DNA of 64,000 nt from Omphalotus guepiniiformis. Lineage: Eukaryota; Basidiomycota; Agaricomycetes; Agaricales; Omphalotaceae. A program made the translations under genes and the position numbers. This document shows positions 44,101 to 54,677 of the stretch, one piece after another (the first letter of the stretch is position 1; the number at the start of each line of letters is the position of its first letter). The notes below the pieces were generated by a model. That model worked only from the letters and a program-made list of their open reading frames with translations. It did not search any database and was not told the origin of the DNA. The stretch is taken from positions 62,001 to 126,000 of the forward strand of contig JAQOOI010000079.1 in NCBI GenBank assembly GCA_028554645.1. Direction: 5' to 3'.

Positions 44101-44850
44101 GGCCCATGACGCCTTAGCCGACATCCGCAAGTATCTTCTGACCCGAGATTCACTGTACAGGTACAAGGATCACCATGCTCGTCAACGCGGTATGGTGACA
44201 AGGTCGCAGACTGTGATTGATGGAGTCCAAGCTCATATCAACGATGCCAGAGACAGGTATCGCCGCACACGCCAAGCGCTAATAGATTTGACGCCTGTTA
44301 TCAAGGAATATGTCTGGCAACAGACCCTTTGCCCTCTTAACGACAGTGACATTCGTGCCCTTAAAGATGAAGACAACGGTCTGCGGCGTTCTGAAGGCCG
44401 TCGAGAAGCGTCTTGGATCTGGTTGTCTGGAGGTGTGGAGGCGAATAGCAAGGCTGCGCATGAAGGTAGAGATATATCTAATATTCTTGATCACTATTCT
44501 TACACGTTTTAGGTCTACGTATCGAATGGTGTAAAATGCGAGCGCGCGCAAACCGATGGGCCGAAGAAGTCGCACTTCTAGAAGAAGAAATGAGGCGGGT
44601 GCATGTGTTCTACGAACACGAGGCTAAGTCGTGGCTTCAAAGAACACAGACCTGCACTTCAACGGATAGCTCTGTCATGGCAGGAGCCATGGCTTACGCC
44701 CATCGTCAACGTGCAGTCTCCCTAGCTATGAATGCTTTCGTGACAAACGCCTGGAGGCATGTTTCGAGATACATTCAACTTGGCACCTTTCCTGAAGGTT
44801 TCGTGCATGGGACTGAGCCTGAACTTCATGATAACATGTCTGTTGACTAG
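41200..44850 (+). CDS. KDZ transposase with CxC2-type cysteine cluster, intact
   Basis: Eight exons: 41200-41841, 41889-42257, 42309-42496, 42552-42869, 42919-43313, 43365-43743, 43801-44465, 44513-44850. All phases agree; product 1,097 residues. The cysteine cluster spans CLCGS...FRCLDCQDMRLWCRKC, followed by HSTSWFHRIQMWNGQHF and DAGLVCQLGH. The Kyakuja-Dileera-Zisupton core follows: FLGVDANFRLKRR (first Asp), DVVISYDIGCQFSRNF (second Asp) and GEAPERCWSVMNAIS (Glu), the RNase H-fold triad expected for this superfamily, plus LVPKFHLPAHIYQCQ. The C-terminus has helical WAEEVALLEEEMRRV. No stops or frameshifts, so it may be active. Fungal KDZ elements can neighbour TET/JBP genes; none was recognised here. 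Element ends were not found. Confidence 0.92.
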
Positions 44851-45101
44851 ACTACAGTAGCTATGTTTTTTTTGAGACCTCCTAAAACATGTATTCAGAG
44901 GCGGCAGTTTTCTTTATTTGATTATGTGACTGTTGTTACCACATGATTAGTAATATTAGCTATGAGATTAAAGTTCAAACTCAGCCAGCCTCCAGAGTCG
45001 CCTCCAGGCTCCAGAGGCTCCAGACCTAGGTGTCTTGCCGTTCCCGTCCCGGTTTACCAAAAAGGTGATTTCGACAACATAACGGGTGGCACAACATACT
45101 G
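44851..45101. other. Short spacer after the KDZ gene
   Basis: Contains a T8 run and a GCCTCCAG/GGCTCCAGAG repeat cluster near 44990-45025. No gene. Confidence 0.4.
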
Positions 45102-46207
45102 ATGGCACTACTTATTAGGAAAATGCGCCATTTGTCTTCTTCACGGAGATATCTTTCGTCACGCAAGTTCTCCCCAGATCAGCGCAAATTTCTCGACCAG
45201 TATAGCATCTTACGAGATCAGAGAAGCGATCCTCAAAACGTCAAATCACTCATGTCTGACTGGCTTCGTCGTTGGATCCCTGTCGAATGGGACTATTGGA
45301 ATACCTTTCGACAGACATTATTTAAAAGGAGATTAATGAAGGTAAGCCATTTTTGCTAAACAGAGTCCAATACTCACAATTTTTTATGCAGAAAATCATT
45401 AAATACTTCGAATCGAAGACACTGAGTACAGAGGGTTGGAAACGACATTCTAGTCCTCGTGCACCTCCGCCAACTCCGGTGACGAGTCCACTTTCAGCAA
45501 CAATTTCACAGCCCTTCTTCTCATCTCCAACACCGTCTTTTTTGAAACTCGAATCACCTGAGTCGACGGCAAGTTTCTTTGGTTCTTTGCCACCATCATC
45601 TCCACCAGCCCTTGCTTCTTCATCGTCCTCCTTTCCTTCTCCGGGATTTTCTACTCCGCCAAGAGCACCTGCCAAGAAGTTCGTTCCGCTCTTCTCACCT
45701 GATTTCCCCCTTGGCTCCTCTCCAATGATTGAGTCGACTTCCCCTGAAGTATTGCCTGAAGTCTGCGTTATTGTGCCTTCTTCCTCGTCACCCAAATATT
45801 CCCTACCTCCGAGTGCGCCGACACCTGGGAGACTAAGCGTAACACCGTATTTTGTTCGGGCGGGGTTGGAAAAGCTAGGGAAGTTGGAAGACATGGAGAA
45901 GAAGTTACTCCCTCTTACACCTATGCGCTCCGCTGCACCCGTGATGTCGCCAGTGCCTCTGAGTACGCCTGGGGTACTTGGTGTAACGCCGGACTTTGTT
46001 CGGGAGGGGTTGGAGAAGTTTGAGAGGAAGCTAGCTGCAGGAATCCCTCTTACGCCTGTGCGCTCCATTGCACCCGTACTGTCACCAGTCAACAATTCAG
46101 ACCCAGAATTCGTTCGATGGATACAGGAGGTCTCGGGCAGTGACGAACCGGACGAGCTCCCTAGCCTGGAGCAGCTGTACAGCTGGGTTTGTGCTCACCG
46201 GACGTAG
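45102..46207 (+). CDS. Two-exon Pro/Ser-rich orphan protein
   Basis: Exon 1 from ATG 45102 ends ...FKRRLMK; a 50-nt intron (GTAAGC...ATGCAG) joins to KIIKYFESKTLSTEGW and the frame ends at 46207. The N-terminus is basic and helical (LMSDWLRRWIPVEWDYWNTF). The middle is Ser/Pro-rich. Near the C-terminus a roughly 40-residue unit occurs twice (SVTPYFVRAGLEKL... and GVTPDFVREGLEKF..., each ending PLTP(M/V)RS). Family not recognised. Confidence 0.55.
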
Positions 46208-46519
46208 CCGCCTCTCACCATCTTGTTTCAATCTTCTCTCAGCTGTCGCCGTCAAAAAGTATTTACTCTTCTCTTGCTGTCAACACCCCGTCAAAATGTA
46301 TTTACTCACCTCTTGCTGTCTACACCCCTGGCTCTGCCTTAATTAGAATGTATTTAGTAATCTTGGTCTATATACTGTAGCACCTTAAATGTGTATTTAC
46401 GAAGTATCTTGAAATTTGAATGTCTTGATGTATGTATGCATTATTAAGTATGATAAAATTCTTAGTGCGACGGTGATCCCGCCACTCCAATGATACTCTC
46501 TCACTAGCTACGTGAATAT
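46208..46519. other. Intergenic, no gene seen
   Basis: Downstream flank with a near-direct repeat (AGTATTTACTC/ATGTATTTACTCA, 46258 and 46298). Nothing else supported. Confidence 0.35.
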
Positions 46520-46609
46520 GGTCGTGTAGCTTACCGAGCTAAGATGCGCACAGATTTAAGTTCGTAGTAAGTCACAGTGCATGCGCGGGTTCGACCCCCG
46601 TCATGACCA
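46520..46609 (+). tRNA. tRNA-like Pol III unit, Leu(TAA)-like loop, possibly degenerate
   Basis: The ends GGTCGTG and CATGACC pair over 7 bp (one G-U) with a following A. A clean B box GGTTCGA lies in a T arm of five pairs, and an A-box-like TAGCTTACCGAG lies near the 5' end. A TTTAAGT loop would give anticodon TAA. The anticodon stem and D loop do not fold well (no GG in the D loop), so this may be a pseudo-tRNA or the head of a SINE. A T7 run (46637-46643) could terminate Pol III. Confidence 0.4.
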
Positions 46610-47654
46610 ATGCGTCGGTGGGCCTTTGTGGCCTTGTTTTTTTCATGACATTTATGCCCCATGTGATCTGGAAAGATTCGACACGTGAGGGCTAATGTAA
46701 TCTGGACTGGATTCGACACGTGAAGGCCAATCGACACGTGAGGAATACGCGCTGTGTCAACATGTACAAAGATTACTATGGCTTACGTTCTTTCATCCAT
46801 GTATTATTCTCTTCTCGTCTATGGTGTAAAGTCAAGCATGAAATACATCTAAAGGTAAGGCTCTACATCTTTCTCAGATGTCACGCAACTAATAGTATCA
46901 TGTAGCTGGATCTATCACACCACCCATTAGCAGGATGTCAAGCGTGTTCTTGAGTATCAGTGTTCAAAACAAATGTCTACAATCTTGTACAAAGTACAGA
47001 CTGGTAGTTGCTTGTATAACGGTACGTATTCTCCGTCTCTTTCAAAGTACAGAATACTAACTTGACTCCTGCCAGATGTAGTGTTCCATCATTTTTTCAA
47101 TAGAATAATCTTACTACAATGTTCCCTCTCAAACTGAATATCGAAACCTTTTCTTAACGGTACCGCTAGAACGTCTAATCAATGTCATCAATACGTTTAC
47201 CTTCATATCGAGCACCTCCACCTTATCCTCCGGCTTCACTTCAATTTGGTATCTCCCTACAGCGCGGGCGTCGTTCTCGGTAGTACCGCCGTGGCGTAAC
47301 ACTCCCCATACAGCGCGGGCGTTCTTGATAGCACCGTGGCGTAAACTCTCCTAATCGTACTAACGATCACTAAAAACTTCCTAAGTAAGTCCTTATTCAA
47401 ACCACTAAGGTAAAGGTATACTAAGGTAAAGGTATATGTTTTCTTCCCGCGTGCTACTAACACTTCAAGCGTCTTACTCTTTCATAGCCAACTTCGTCTC
47501 ACTTGCTTCTCACTTTGCTCTTTAGCACGTTCTTACACAGCTCACTAAGGTACGTATATTTATATTTTCTTTCACCTTATGTTTTCTTCTCGTGTTCCTT
47601 TAACACTTGTAGTGCTTGAAGACCCGACTCCCTTCATCCAACCGCGACTTCATC
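46610..47654. other. Intergenic with small direct repeats
   Basis: Contains repeats of ATTCGACACGTGA (46677, 46710 area), CAGCGCGGGCGTTC (47259, 47312) and CTAAGGTAAAGGTATA (47404, 47419). No gene seen; the last 200 bp look like the promoter/5' leader of the GIY-YIG gene. Confidence 0.4.
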
Positions 47655-48089
47655 ATGCTCCACGACCGCCCGGGCTATCTTTATGTCTTCCACATCGTCG
47701 GCACTCGGGGATTTAAAGTAGGACGAACGAACAATCTACGACGTCGAAAAGCCCAGTGGGCTCGCCAGTGCCGGGGACAGAAACACGCGTGGTTGAGTTC
47801 ACTTCCAGCAAAACGATATAAACGTGCCGGTACGTCGTTTTTCTTTGCATTCCTCGATGTCTAACTTCTTTTCAGAGTCGCTATGCCATTCTGAGCTCCA
47901 ACGCGTTTGTCTGTGTCGTCCGCGCGCGCTCTGCGCTCATTGTATATCTCTTTCATTTCTTTCTATGTTTGAGCTAACAGAATATCAGGTAATCGACGAC
48001 ATAACGAGATTTTCGAGTTCGACGGGTTACCACGCGATGTCGTCAACAACATTATTCGCCCAATAATGAAGCGTGCCTGCTCTTCGTAA
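47655..48089 (+). CDS. T5orf172-type GIY-YIG domain protein, copy 1
   Basis: Exons 47655-47829, 47876-47941, 47989-48089; phases agree, 113 residues. The domain starts GYLYVFHIVGTRGFKVGRTN, i.e. the GIY-YIG-like strand pair and the catalytic-type Arg in VGRTNNLRRR, then W...C. After the first intron comes HSELQRV and after the second the knuckle CAHCNRRHNEIFEFDGLP. The same C..C..RH.E.F.FDG ending occurs in the gene at 62496-63047. Members of this group are thought to be nuclease-like or DNA-binding; the role in mushrooms is not known to me. Start is the first ATG before the domain. Confidence 0.7.
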
Positions 48090-48702
48090 CCGTAAGTTTT
48101 CATTCGCCTCATTTTCACATACTTATCGTTTTGATTCAGTCTGTGTGTATCCGGATCTTATTGGTTGTGTACTGTTGTAGCAATATATGTTTTTTTCTCT
48201 CTGTTATTGACCGCGTGAGCTGTAAGAAATAGAAAATCAATTTCGGAGTAAGTTGTCGATCGTACTTAATAGATCCGGCACGACGATAATTACATCTCAT
48301 CTCCGAATACTAATCCGATCCTCCGAGACATCTTCATCTCCGAGCTATCTTTATCGCTATCGTTATCGCTATCGTTATCGACACATGGTGAGCACACGTT
48401 ACCACAAATGTACGGAGACTAACACTTGACCACAACCCGTTTAGAGACGACCACCTTACCACAATCGTATGGAGGGAACAGTTCACCATTGCACTTACCA
48501 CACTGCTCATGTACTGCTCACCACGACCGCACGGAGAAGATTACTTTACCACAAGACATCGCAAGGAGGACGAGATGAATAGCAGGGCTTACACTGGTGC
48601 GGGTTGATCTCCACAACGCTCTGGAGAGCTCCATGTAGGATATAGATCGGTGCGTGTGGTCATTACCAGTGAAAGATACATTCATACTACATTTACAGGT
48701 GA
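48090..48702. other. Intergenic with degenerate repeats
   Basis: A CGTTATCGCTAT run (48355-48378) and several loose copies of CTTACCACAA/CGGAG-type motifs (48385-48560). No gene supported. Confidence 0.4.
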
Positions 48703-49395
48703 GTGGCGAGCATAAAGCGGCAGCTGAAGTACTTGTACAACGCCGACTGTCCCATTGTAGAACATAAAGACATGAATTCGTTTCTGTTTAAGATTGCAAC
48801 GTGGCCGTGGTCTTCATTGAAGCAAAGAGACTCTGCAGTGAGAAGAGCCATGATTTGGTCACGGCCCGGCCCCTTTGAGACACTGCTCCCCTTCTTCTAC
48901 CGGCAACCGTTTGTCCTGGGGCTGGATAGAAAATGCAACGCACTTGCAATGGCCTTTTATATCACTGGAATTCTCCCCTTCTTGCCACAACCTTCTTCAC
49001 GCACACTAACTAACACGTCCAGTACGTTGCTCCTCTGCTGACAGATAGGCGTAACGACTCTAACGAAGCCTGACTCTGTCTCTGCTTGTCCAGCTTGCAG
49101 TTGATCTTCAAGTAGAATGCACCACTCATTCGAAGTTTTGGATCGAATTCATGATCGCACTTACTCGGTAGAGCCGAGTACCACACATGACGCCGCGAAG
49201 CGAAAACGCACTTCATCTCCCGCATCATCTACTTCGAGTCGGATATCAACCGAGTCTCGAGTGGCAGGAACAACTGGCACTCCAAGGCGTGAATTTCCGG
49301 GGCCTAATAAACGCAAAAAGACCGCTGACACCACACTACCGAACAATTCACGTCTCATTGCACCTCGGGGCAAGTCGTTGTACCAAATGTCTTGA
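48703..49395 (+). CDS. Hypothetical protein, two exons, weak
   Basis: After an acceptor (TTTACAG) the frame reads KRQLKYLYNADCPIVEHKDM, then FLFKIATWPWSSLKQRDSAV and PFFYRQPFVLGLDRKCNALA. A second open piece (49117-49395) encodes a basic Ser/Thr-rich tail (AAKRKRTSSPASSTSSRIST). The junction between them is unresolved and no start was fixed. Not recognised. Confidence 0.35.
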
Positions 49396-49525
49396 ACACG
49401 TTGACTCATGGTATCTTTGTACCAGGGCATCATAGCTTTGAAGATAGCTTTGAGAAGACCCTTCTATCGCCGATTACAGGGTCTGGTCAGCAGGGTATGT
49501 CGTTCGTTGTTCGAGTTATTCGCCG

Positions 49526-52500
49526 ATGACCGATTCTATGACTTCTGCAGTGGCACCAGAATTCACCAATGACTCTTCGACGCAGCTCGAAAGTTTCAAT
49601 CCGGAAGGTGAATCTAAAGGCAATCTTTAGAACAATTCGAGTACTCATTGTGGTGCTAGATGGAATGGTCACCGGTGTGCAAACTGCACAACCTCAACAT
49701 TCGCCAATAGGACTCCAGGGCCCTGTTTCGTTGACAGTGCAACATTCAGATATATCCGGCTTACTTTCTTTACGTTCGACTACACCCCTCAATGACACTG
49801 CTGTCGTTTGCTCGTCTTCTGAGCTTAGCTCGGGTAGTGTTATTTTCCCGAGGTTAGATGATGTCGAATACGTGATGGACGGTTCACGGAGTGGCTCTGA
49901 CGACTCAGATTCGGCGGCGTCGACGTTACTGTTTGAGGACGAGCATATGTCCGTCTTCGAACTCAGCACGTCTCCCTACCTCAACAATGACACGGGCGTG
50001 CGAGAGGATGGCCGGTCCATGACGTCGGTCTCGTCCGTGATTCCATCCGACGATGCAAATATATCTAACAACACTCGCTTGCGAGAAGATAGCCGGTCTT
50101 TATCGTCTGTCTCGTCCGTCTCATCCATGGTTCCATCCGAGGATGAATGCAGGTCTAATGACACGCGCTTGCGAGAGGATGGCTGGTCCATTTCGTCCGT
50201 GGTTCTATCTGAGGATGAACATATATCTAACGACACTCGCTTGCGAGAAGGTAGCTGGTCTTCATCGTCCGTCTCATCCATGGTTCCATCCGAGGACGAA
50301 TGCAGGTCTAATGATACGCGCTTGCGAGAGGATGGCTGGTCCGTCTCGTCCGTGATTCTATCTGAGGATGAACATATATCTAACGACACTCGCTTGCGAG
50401 AAGGTAGCTGGTCTTTATCGTCCGTCTCATCCATGGTTCCATCCGAGGACGAATGTACGTCTAATACACGCTTGCGAGAGGATGGCTGGTCCGTATCGTC
50501 CGTGATTCTATCCGAGGATGAACATATGTCCCCTTGTGACTTAGACTGTGACTCGGATCGTAATCAGAGGGTCGCTACACCTAAGTTATTCCGGCCTTCA
50601 TGGACTAGCAAGGAAGCCAGCTTAGAGGCTACCTCGCCTACTGTTCTATCTGAGGTTTTGACCTGCGCCACGCAGTATTCAGACACTGGTACCTCTGGCT
50701 CGAGCCTCTCACTTCTGCGTCCACGCGTTCATCCCCACAGTAGCGAGGGACAACGATTTCGAACAACCAGTGACAAGTCGATGCTCTATGCAGAGTATAG
50801 CGGCTCTTTCACCTCAACGCATGCTATCGAAAGTGAAACAAGATTCTCACTGGACTCTGCTGATGCGTCGCAGAGTTCTCGCTCTGGTACAGAGTGCCTA
50901 GTAGCTAACTCAAGTGTGATAATGTCCTCACGGCCTCGCCGTTCTCGCCGTTCTCGTTCTCACCGGTCCCGTCCTCTGAGGCACGCGAATCCCCGACGAA
51001 CAGACAAGATAGGATTTTACAGCAGTTCAGATGCTGAGGAGGATGATGAACTGGCCGAAGACTTCTCCCCTAGGTGTAGCCGACCCGCACCTGGCTTGAG
51101 GTACTCGCCCCTCACCCGTATCACAACTCTTCCTGCAATAGACGATGCTGATCATAGGGGTTCCTCTGAAGAAGCTTCTATCCAGGTCGACTACTGTGAT
51201 GACACTTTCTCCCTCAAGAATCAAGGCGTCGATGCAACTCTGCACGACACGCTGGACAGTGATGCAGAGGGCACCGAGGAAGCTTTCCATGATATCTCCA
51301 ACGGGGAGATGATGGACAAGTGTGCCTCAACGGACAACACAGATAGCTCTCGAAGTCCAGAGCGTAACGGTACCTACCAGCTCAGCGAAGATATGGAGAG
51401 CTGTAATGGAGTCTCTGACGATGCCTCTTTTGTCAAGGACCAGGACACTGATGCATCTGCCAATGCACATCACGTTACGGATGATGATTCTGAAGGTTCC
51501 ACCGTGGATCTGGATGAAGGACGCGTATCGACAATAGAAGAGGAAGTCGACCATGGGGATGACTTCACAATGGGTGATGATACAGAGGCTTCTGGCGAAG
51601 TGTTCTCACTCTCCTCTCTGTCTAAGGACACAGATGAGAAGTCTGCATTTTCCCCAGCAAAGGATGGGAATAATTCATCAGATGATACGTCTACGTTTTT
51701 AGAGGCGCAAATTTTGCTGCTGATTGACAAAGTTCGGGATGCTGAATGGGTAAGTACAAACGCCCTTTTTTATATTGAGCATCTGCTGATACAAAGTGCA
51801 GAAAAAGCACTTCCTTGTTTTGCTGAAGTCGGGGGTAAGTCGCTACATGAAATTCGTGCAGTATTGACAGGTTCTAATTCAATGTTTCGTTTGCATCAGG
51901 ACATCAGCCACCCTATGCTCCTCAATCTCGTTTATAACCACTTAGGATTTTTAGAGTCAGGCGTCCCTCAGGCTGACAATAGTGTCAAGTCCGAAATGCC
52001 CAATCTCGCTTCAGGTAAAGGCCGTAGTCATATTCGACATCGTGCGCAGGAAAGGCTCGATCTTCAACGCATGGTTCGGACAGAGGTGAAGTCGCTGACG
52101 CATGGCGATGATAATGTCCTAGAATCTGTCACAGCAAAGGAGATTCGGCAATGGAGCAAAGGCAAAGGGGAGGGCCCTAACCTGCGTCACCTACGTCTGG
52201 ACCTTGAATCGAAAGGTGTATGGACGGATTGGAATAGGGCCGCGGCGGATGACTTTGCGAATGAGTTTGTAACCAAGCCGGAGTGCAGCGATGTCAGCAT
52301 CACGGAAGTCAAAAACATTTTTCGCACATATTTGAAACAACTGAAACTGATTTACGGGCGTGGATCCCGCAAGTCAGAGTCGACCCTTCACGCTCAGAAG
52401 CTGGTCAGGATAAATGCTTGACGACGAAGGGTAAGCCCACGTCCCCTGTTCACACAATAGAGCTTAATTATCACGCTAGTTGATGGAATGTCGTGCCCTA

Positions 52501-53055
52501 GCACTCGAAGCAAAAGTCTTACTTTACCCTTCTGAGATGGGCCACTTGCAAGTAGTCGGCCGTTACCTGACAATGGACGTTATGAGTGCGGACGAAACTG
52601 ACACGGACAATGAAGACTACTTTCATATCACGAAATTTGATTGGAGATCACAGGAACTGGAAGACTTTTTGGGTTGCCTTTCAGCACTTCACATTGAGGC
52701 CCGATATCTTTACGACAAGAAGTATGCCAAGGGCACATTTCCAGTCGCACGGTACGAATCCAACAGGCGTGAACCGATTTATGAGGGAGCACCTTCTGGT
52801 CTTCCTGTCAACTTCTATGATCAGGCTTGGTTAGACTCTGTGAAGCATCGTAGAACTTCTTTGAAGGTCAAGCCTTCTCTCAATCTCACTCTCCCCAATT
52901 TCCTGTTGAAGTACGCATTCACGTTCTTATTGAAAATCATCTTTTCCGTTGACATTCCTCTCATACACAGACTGGCGACGAAATTTTCACTCGTCAAGGG
53001 GCGCACTGACACGCCTATGAACGATAACGATCCCCGCTTGAAGAATTTACGTTAG
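49526..53055 (+). CDS. Large repeat-bearing orphan protein, multicopy mushroom type
   Basis: A likely start at 49526 (MTDSMTSAVAPEFTNDSSTQ) splices by a roughly 100-nt intron into GLQGPVSLTVQHSD; reading straight from 49569 is the alternative. An acidic Ser-rich region includes three 51-residue repeats (TRLREDGWSVSSVILSEDEH and relatives). Then come long acidic stretches, a domain with LIDKVRDAEW, RQWSKGKGEGPNLRHLRLDL and KNIFRTYLKQLKLIYGRGSR, and after an intron near 52400-52480 a C-terminal block: MDVMSADETDTDNEDYF, WRSQELEDFLGCLSALHIEA, GLPVNFYDQAWLDSVKHRR. The MSADE(S/T)D...WRS.EL..FL pattern is widespread in mushroom genomes as an uncharacterised, probably element-borne family. Function unknown. 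Confidence 0.65.
49976..50540 (+). repeat. 153-bp tandem coding repeat
   Basis: GAGGA(T/C)GAATG(C/T) recurs at 50139, 50292 and 50445, exactly 153 bp (51 codons) apart, with diverged half-units on both sides. Confidence 0.85.
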
Positions 53056-53103
53056 AATGCATCAAAGGTTGTTTGACATGTTGTACAAGCACAACTATGT
53101 TAT

Positions 53104-54030
53104 CTAAAAATGCTGAATCTTGTCCGAGGTTTCTATGCATCTACAGTGCGCAGAGAAAGCAAGATACGATACATGTAGATATTTCAGTGACGAAATCATT
53201 CGTTTTCGCATGTAGGCCCTTGCGAAGCTCATCCAATGTTCGAACTCCTTAGACCACACAAGAAGTGCCTTTCCTCCAAACTGTGACATAATGGGCATAT
53301 GCCGAAGGTGACGGCAGCCGCCTACGTTTTCCACTTCTCCGAGTCTTGACTATTCAGTGGAAGTACTTGAGGTACCCTGAACTATTTTGGAGTGCAACGA
53401 CGCGGCCCAAGACTCAAAGTTAGCCATATATTCCGTGACATTCGGGCGCCAGGCCTGGTCGATACGCAGACTGCATGTAACATTGAAGACCTGAATCGGA
53501 GGATCAGTAAACCACTCCTGGTACAACGCCGAAGAGATTAGATGCTTGGGCGTCTCGTAGCGGGCGGCGACTAACAAAATGGCATAGAACAGTGATTCTA
53601 GGTCGTGTCGGTACAGATGACAATATTGCTTCAAAGGATTCAAGATGTCCATGGTCATGTTCAGTGCCCGCGTGCGGGGACGGTGCTTTGAACCAGATTA
53701 CTCACCAATCTGGCTGAGTATTGTTGCCAGATCGTAGTCATTGAGAACACCATGAACAGAATTGAACAATATTCTTCGTAACATCTGCTTCGTTATTGTA
53801 TCTCAATTTGAAGATTCAGGTTATGACTCGGAAAAGGGTTAAGAAATTCTGAGCAGCATTCATGTATACGAATACAAGGCAAGTCGTTACCGCTTATCTA
53901 TGAGACTGGCGTTGAGAGACTTGGTTCTGAGAGCTGGCCCAAGGAGTACTTCATCGTTGTAAACACCAGGAAGTGCTCATTAGAGTGGGGTATCTCCCAA
54001 ATTCCCTCGACAAGCTGGAAGCAAAATAAA
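53104..54030 (-). pseudogene. FunK1-type fungal protein kinase fragment
   Basis: Minus-strand order matches the kinase family: IPHSNEHFLVFTTMKYSLGQ near 53990, then VHGVLNDYDLATILSQIG near 53745 (the G(V/I)LND.DLA activation segment), NMTMDILNPLKQYCH, then LYRHDLESLFYAILLVAARY (near 53620) and QEWF. An in-frame TAG at 53350-53352 follows STSTE, but the same frame stays open downstream to 53104 (FGGKALLVWSKEFEHWMSF). The N-lobe is missing and pieces lie in different frames. Most FunK1 loci in mushrooms are multicopy and many are broken; this is one of the latter. Confidence 0.65.
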
Positions 54031-54068
54031 GAAGTAATATTGACGGTTCATTCCGGTGGGTATCTGAT

Positions 54069-54677
54069 TCAATGTTCTTGCTCTCCTTCCAAAAGGTATT
54101 CAGCGAGAGCATTCAGCATCTCCATCGAAGCTGCCTGCGTGGTACGATAATATTCGAGAAGCGACTTCATATCCACCTGAAGATTCTGGGGCCCCCCACT
54201 CTTTAGTAACTCGTCCAACTGTGTGTCAAGTGTTTGAATATAAATCTTCCTATCTTATTACAAGCTCCGTATACATACCTTCATTTGATGATCCGGAAGT
54301 AGCCCGTCTGGAAGCAGAGGCATGATTTCAAGCTGACGCAGAAGTTCTCTATGTATCCCTAACCATACCAGAGTCTGCGCAGACAGATTACAGATCTTGG
54401 GAAAAGACTCTATCTGTGATTTGATGTCGCGAAAGTCTTGTTCGAAATTTGTGTTCCTGAGCTCTTCAGAAAGTTTATGCTAGTACCGTAAATGATAAAT
54501 TAGTCTTGCCAAGGTTGAATTACTTACGGTTTCTTTTAGTATGAGATTCTGCTGCTGCACGGCCTCCACTGAAACATCGCTGAGTAGCCCACGTTCAGCT
54601 GCCGCATGCTCTTGTGTCTCCTTTTCGATCAAACGGAGTAGATTCATCATCTCAACATAAGCTGAAGAACTCGACAT
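54069..54677 (-). CDS. Three-exon coiled-coil protein, complete
   Basis: Exons 54677-54528 (150 nt), 54479-54279 (201 nt), 54218-54069 (150 nt), all phase 0 with GTAAGT/GTATGT donors; 166 residues. Starts MSSSSAYVEMMNLLRLIEKE, continues helical through LSEELRNTNFEQDFRDIKSQ and LEIMPLLPDGLLPDHQMK, and ends LNALAEYLLEGEQEH. Predicted almost wholly alpha-helical. The balanced codon-sized exons and lack of lesions suggest a host gene under selection. It could belong to a small helical complex subunit (kinetochore or vesicle type), but I cannot assign it. An in-frame ATG at 54764 would lengthen the N-terminus. Confidence 0.65.

Noticed and set aside
40920..44885. GGTCTCCTTAGG (40938) and GAGACCTCCTAA (44872) as KDZ terminal inverted repeats
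   Set aside because: The core matches only partly when one side is inverted (CCTAAGGAGACC against GAGACCTCCTAA), and no target duplication flanks it.
34618..53055. TET/JBP dioxygenase next to the KDZ gene
   Set aside because: No HxD...H iron-binding motif in a suitable frame was recognised in the neighbouring genes.
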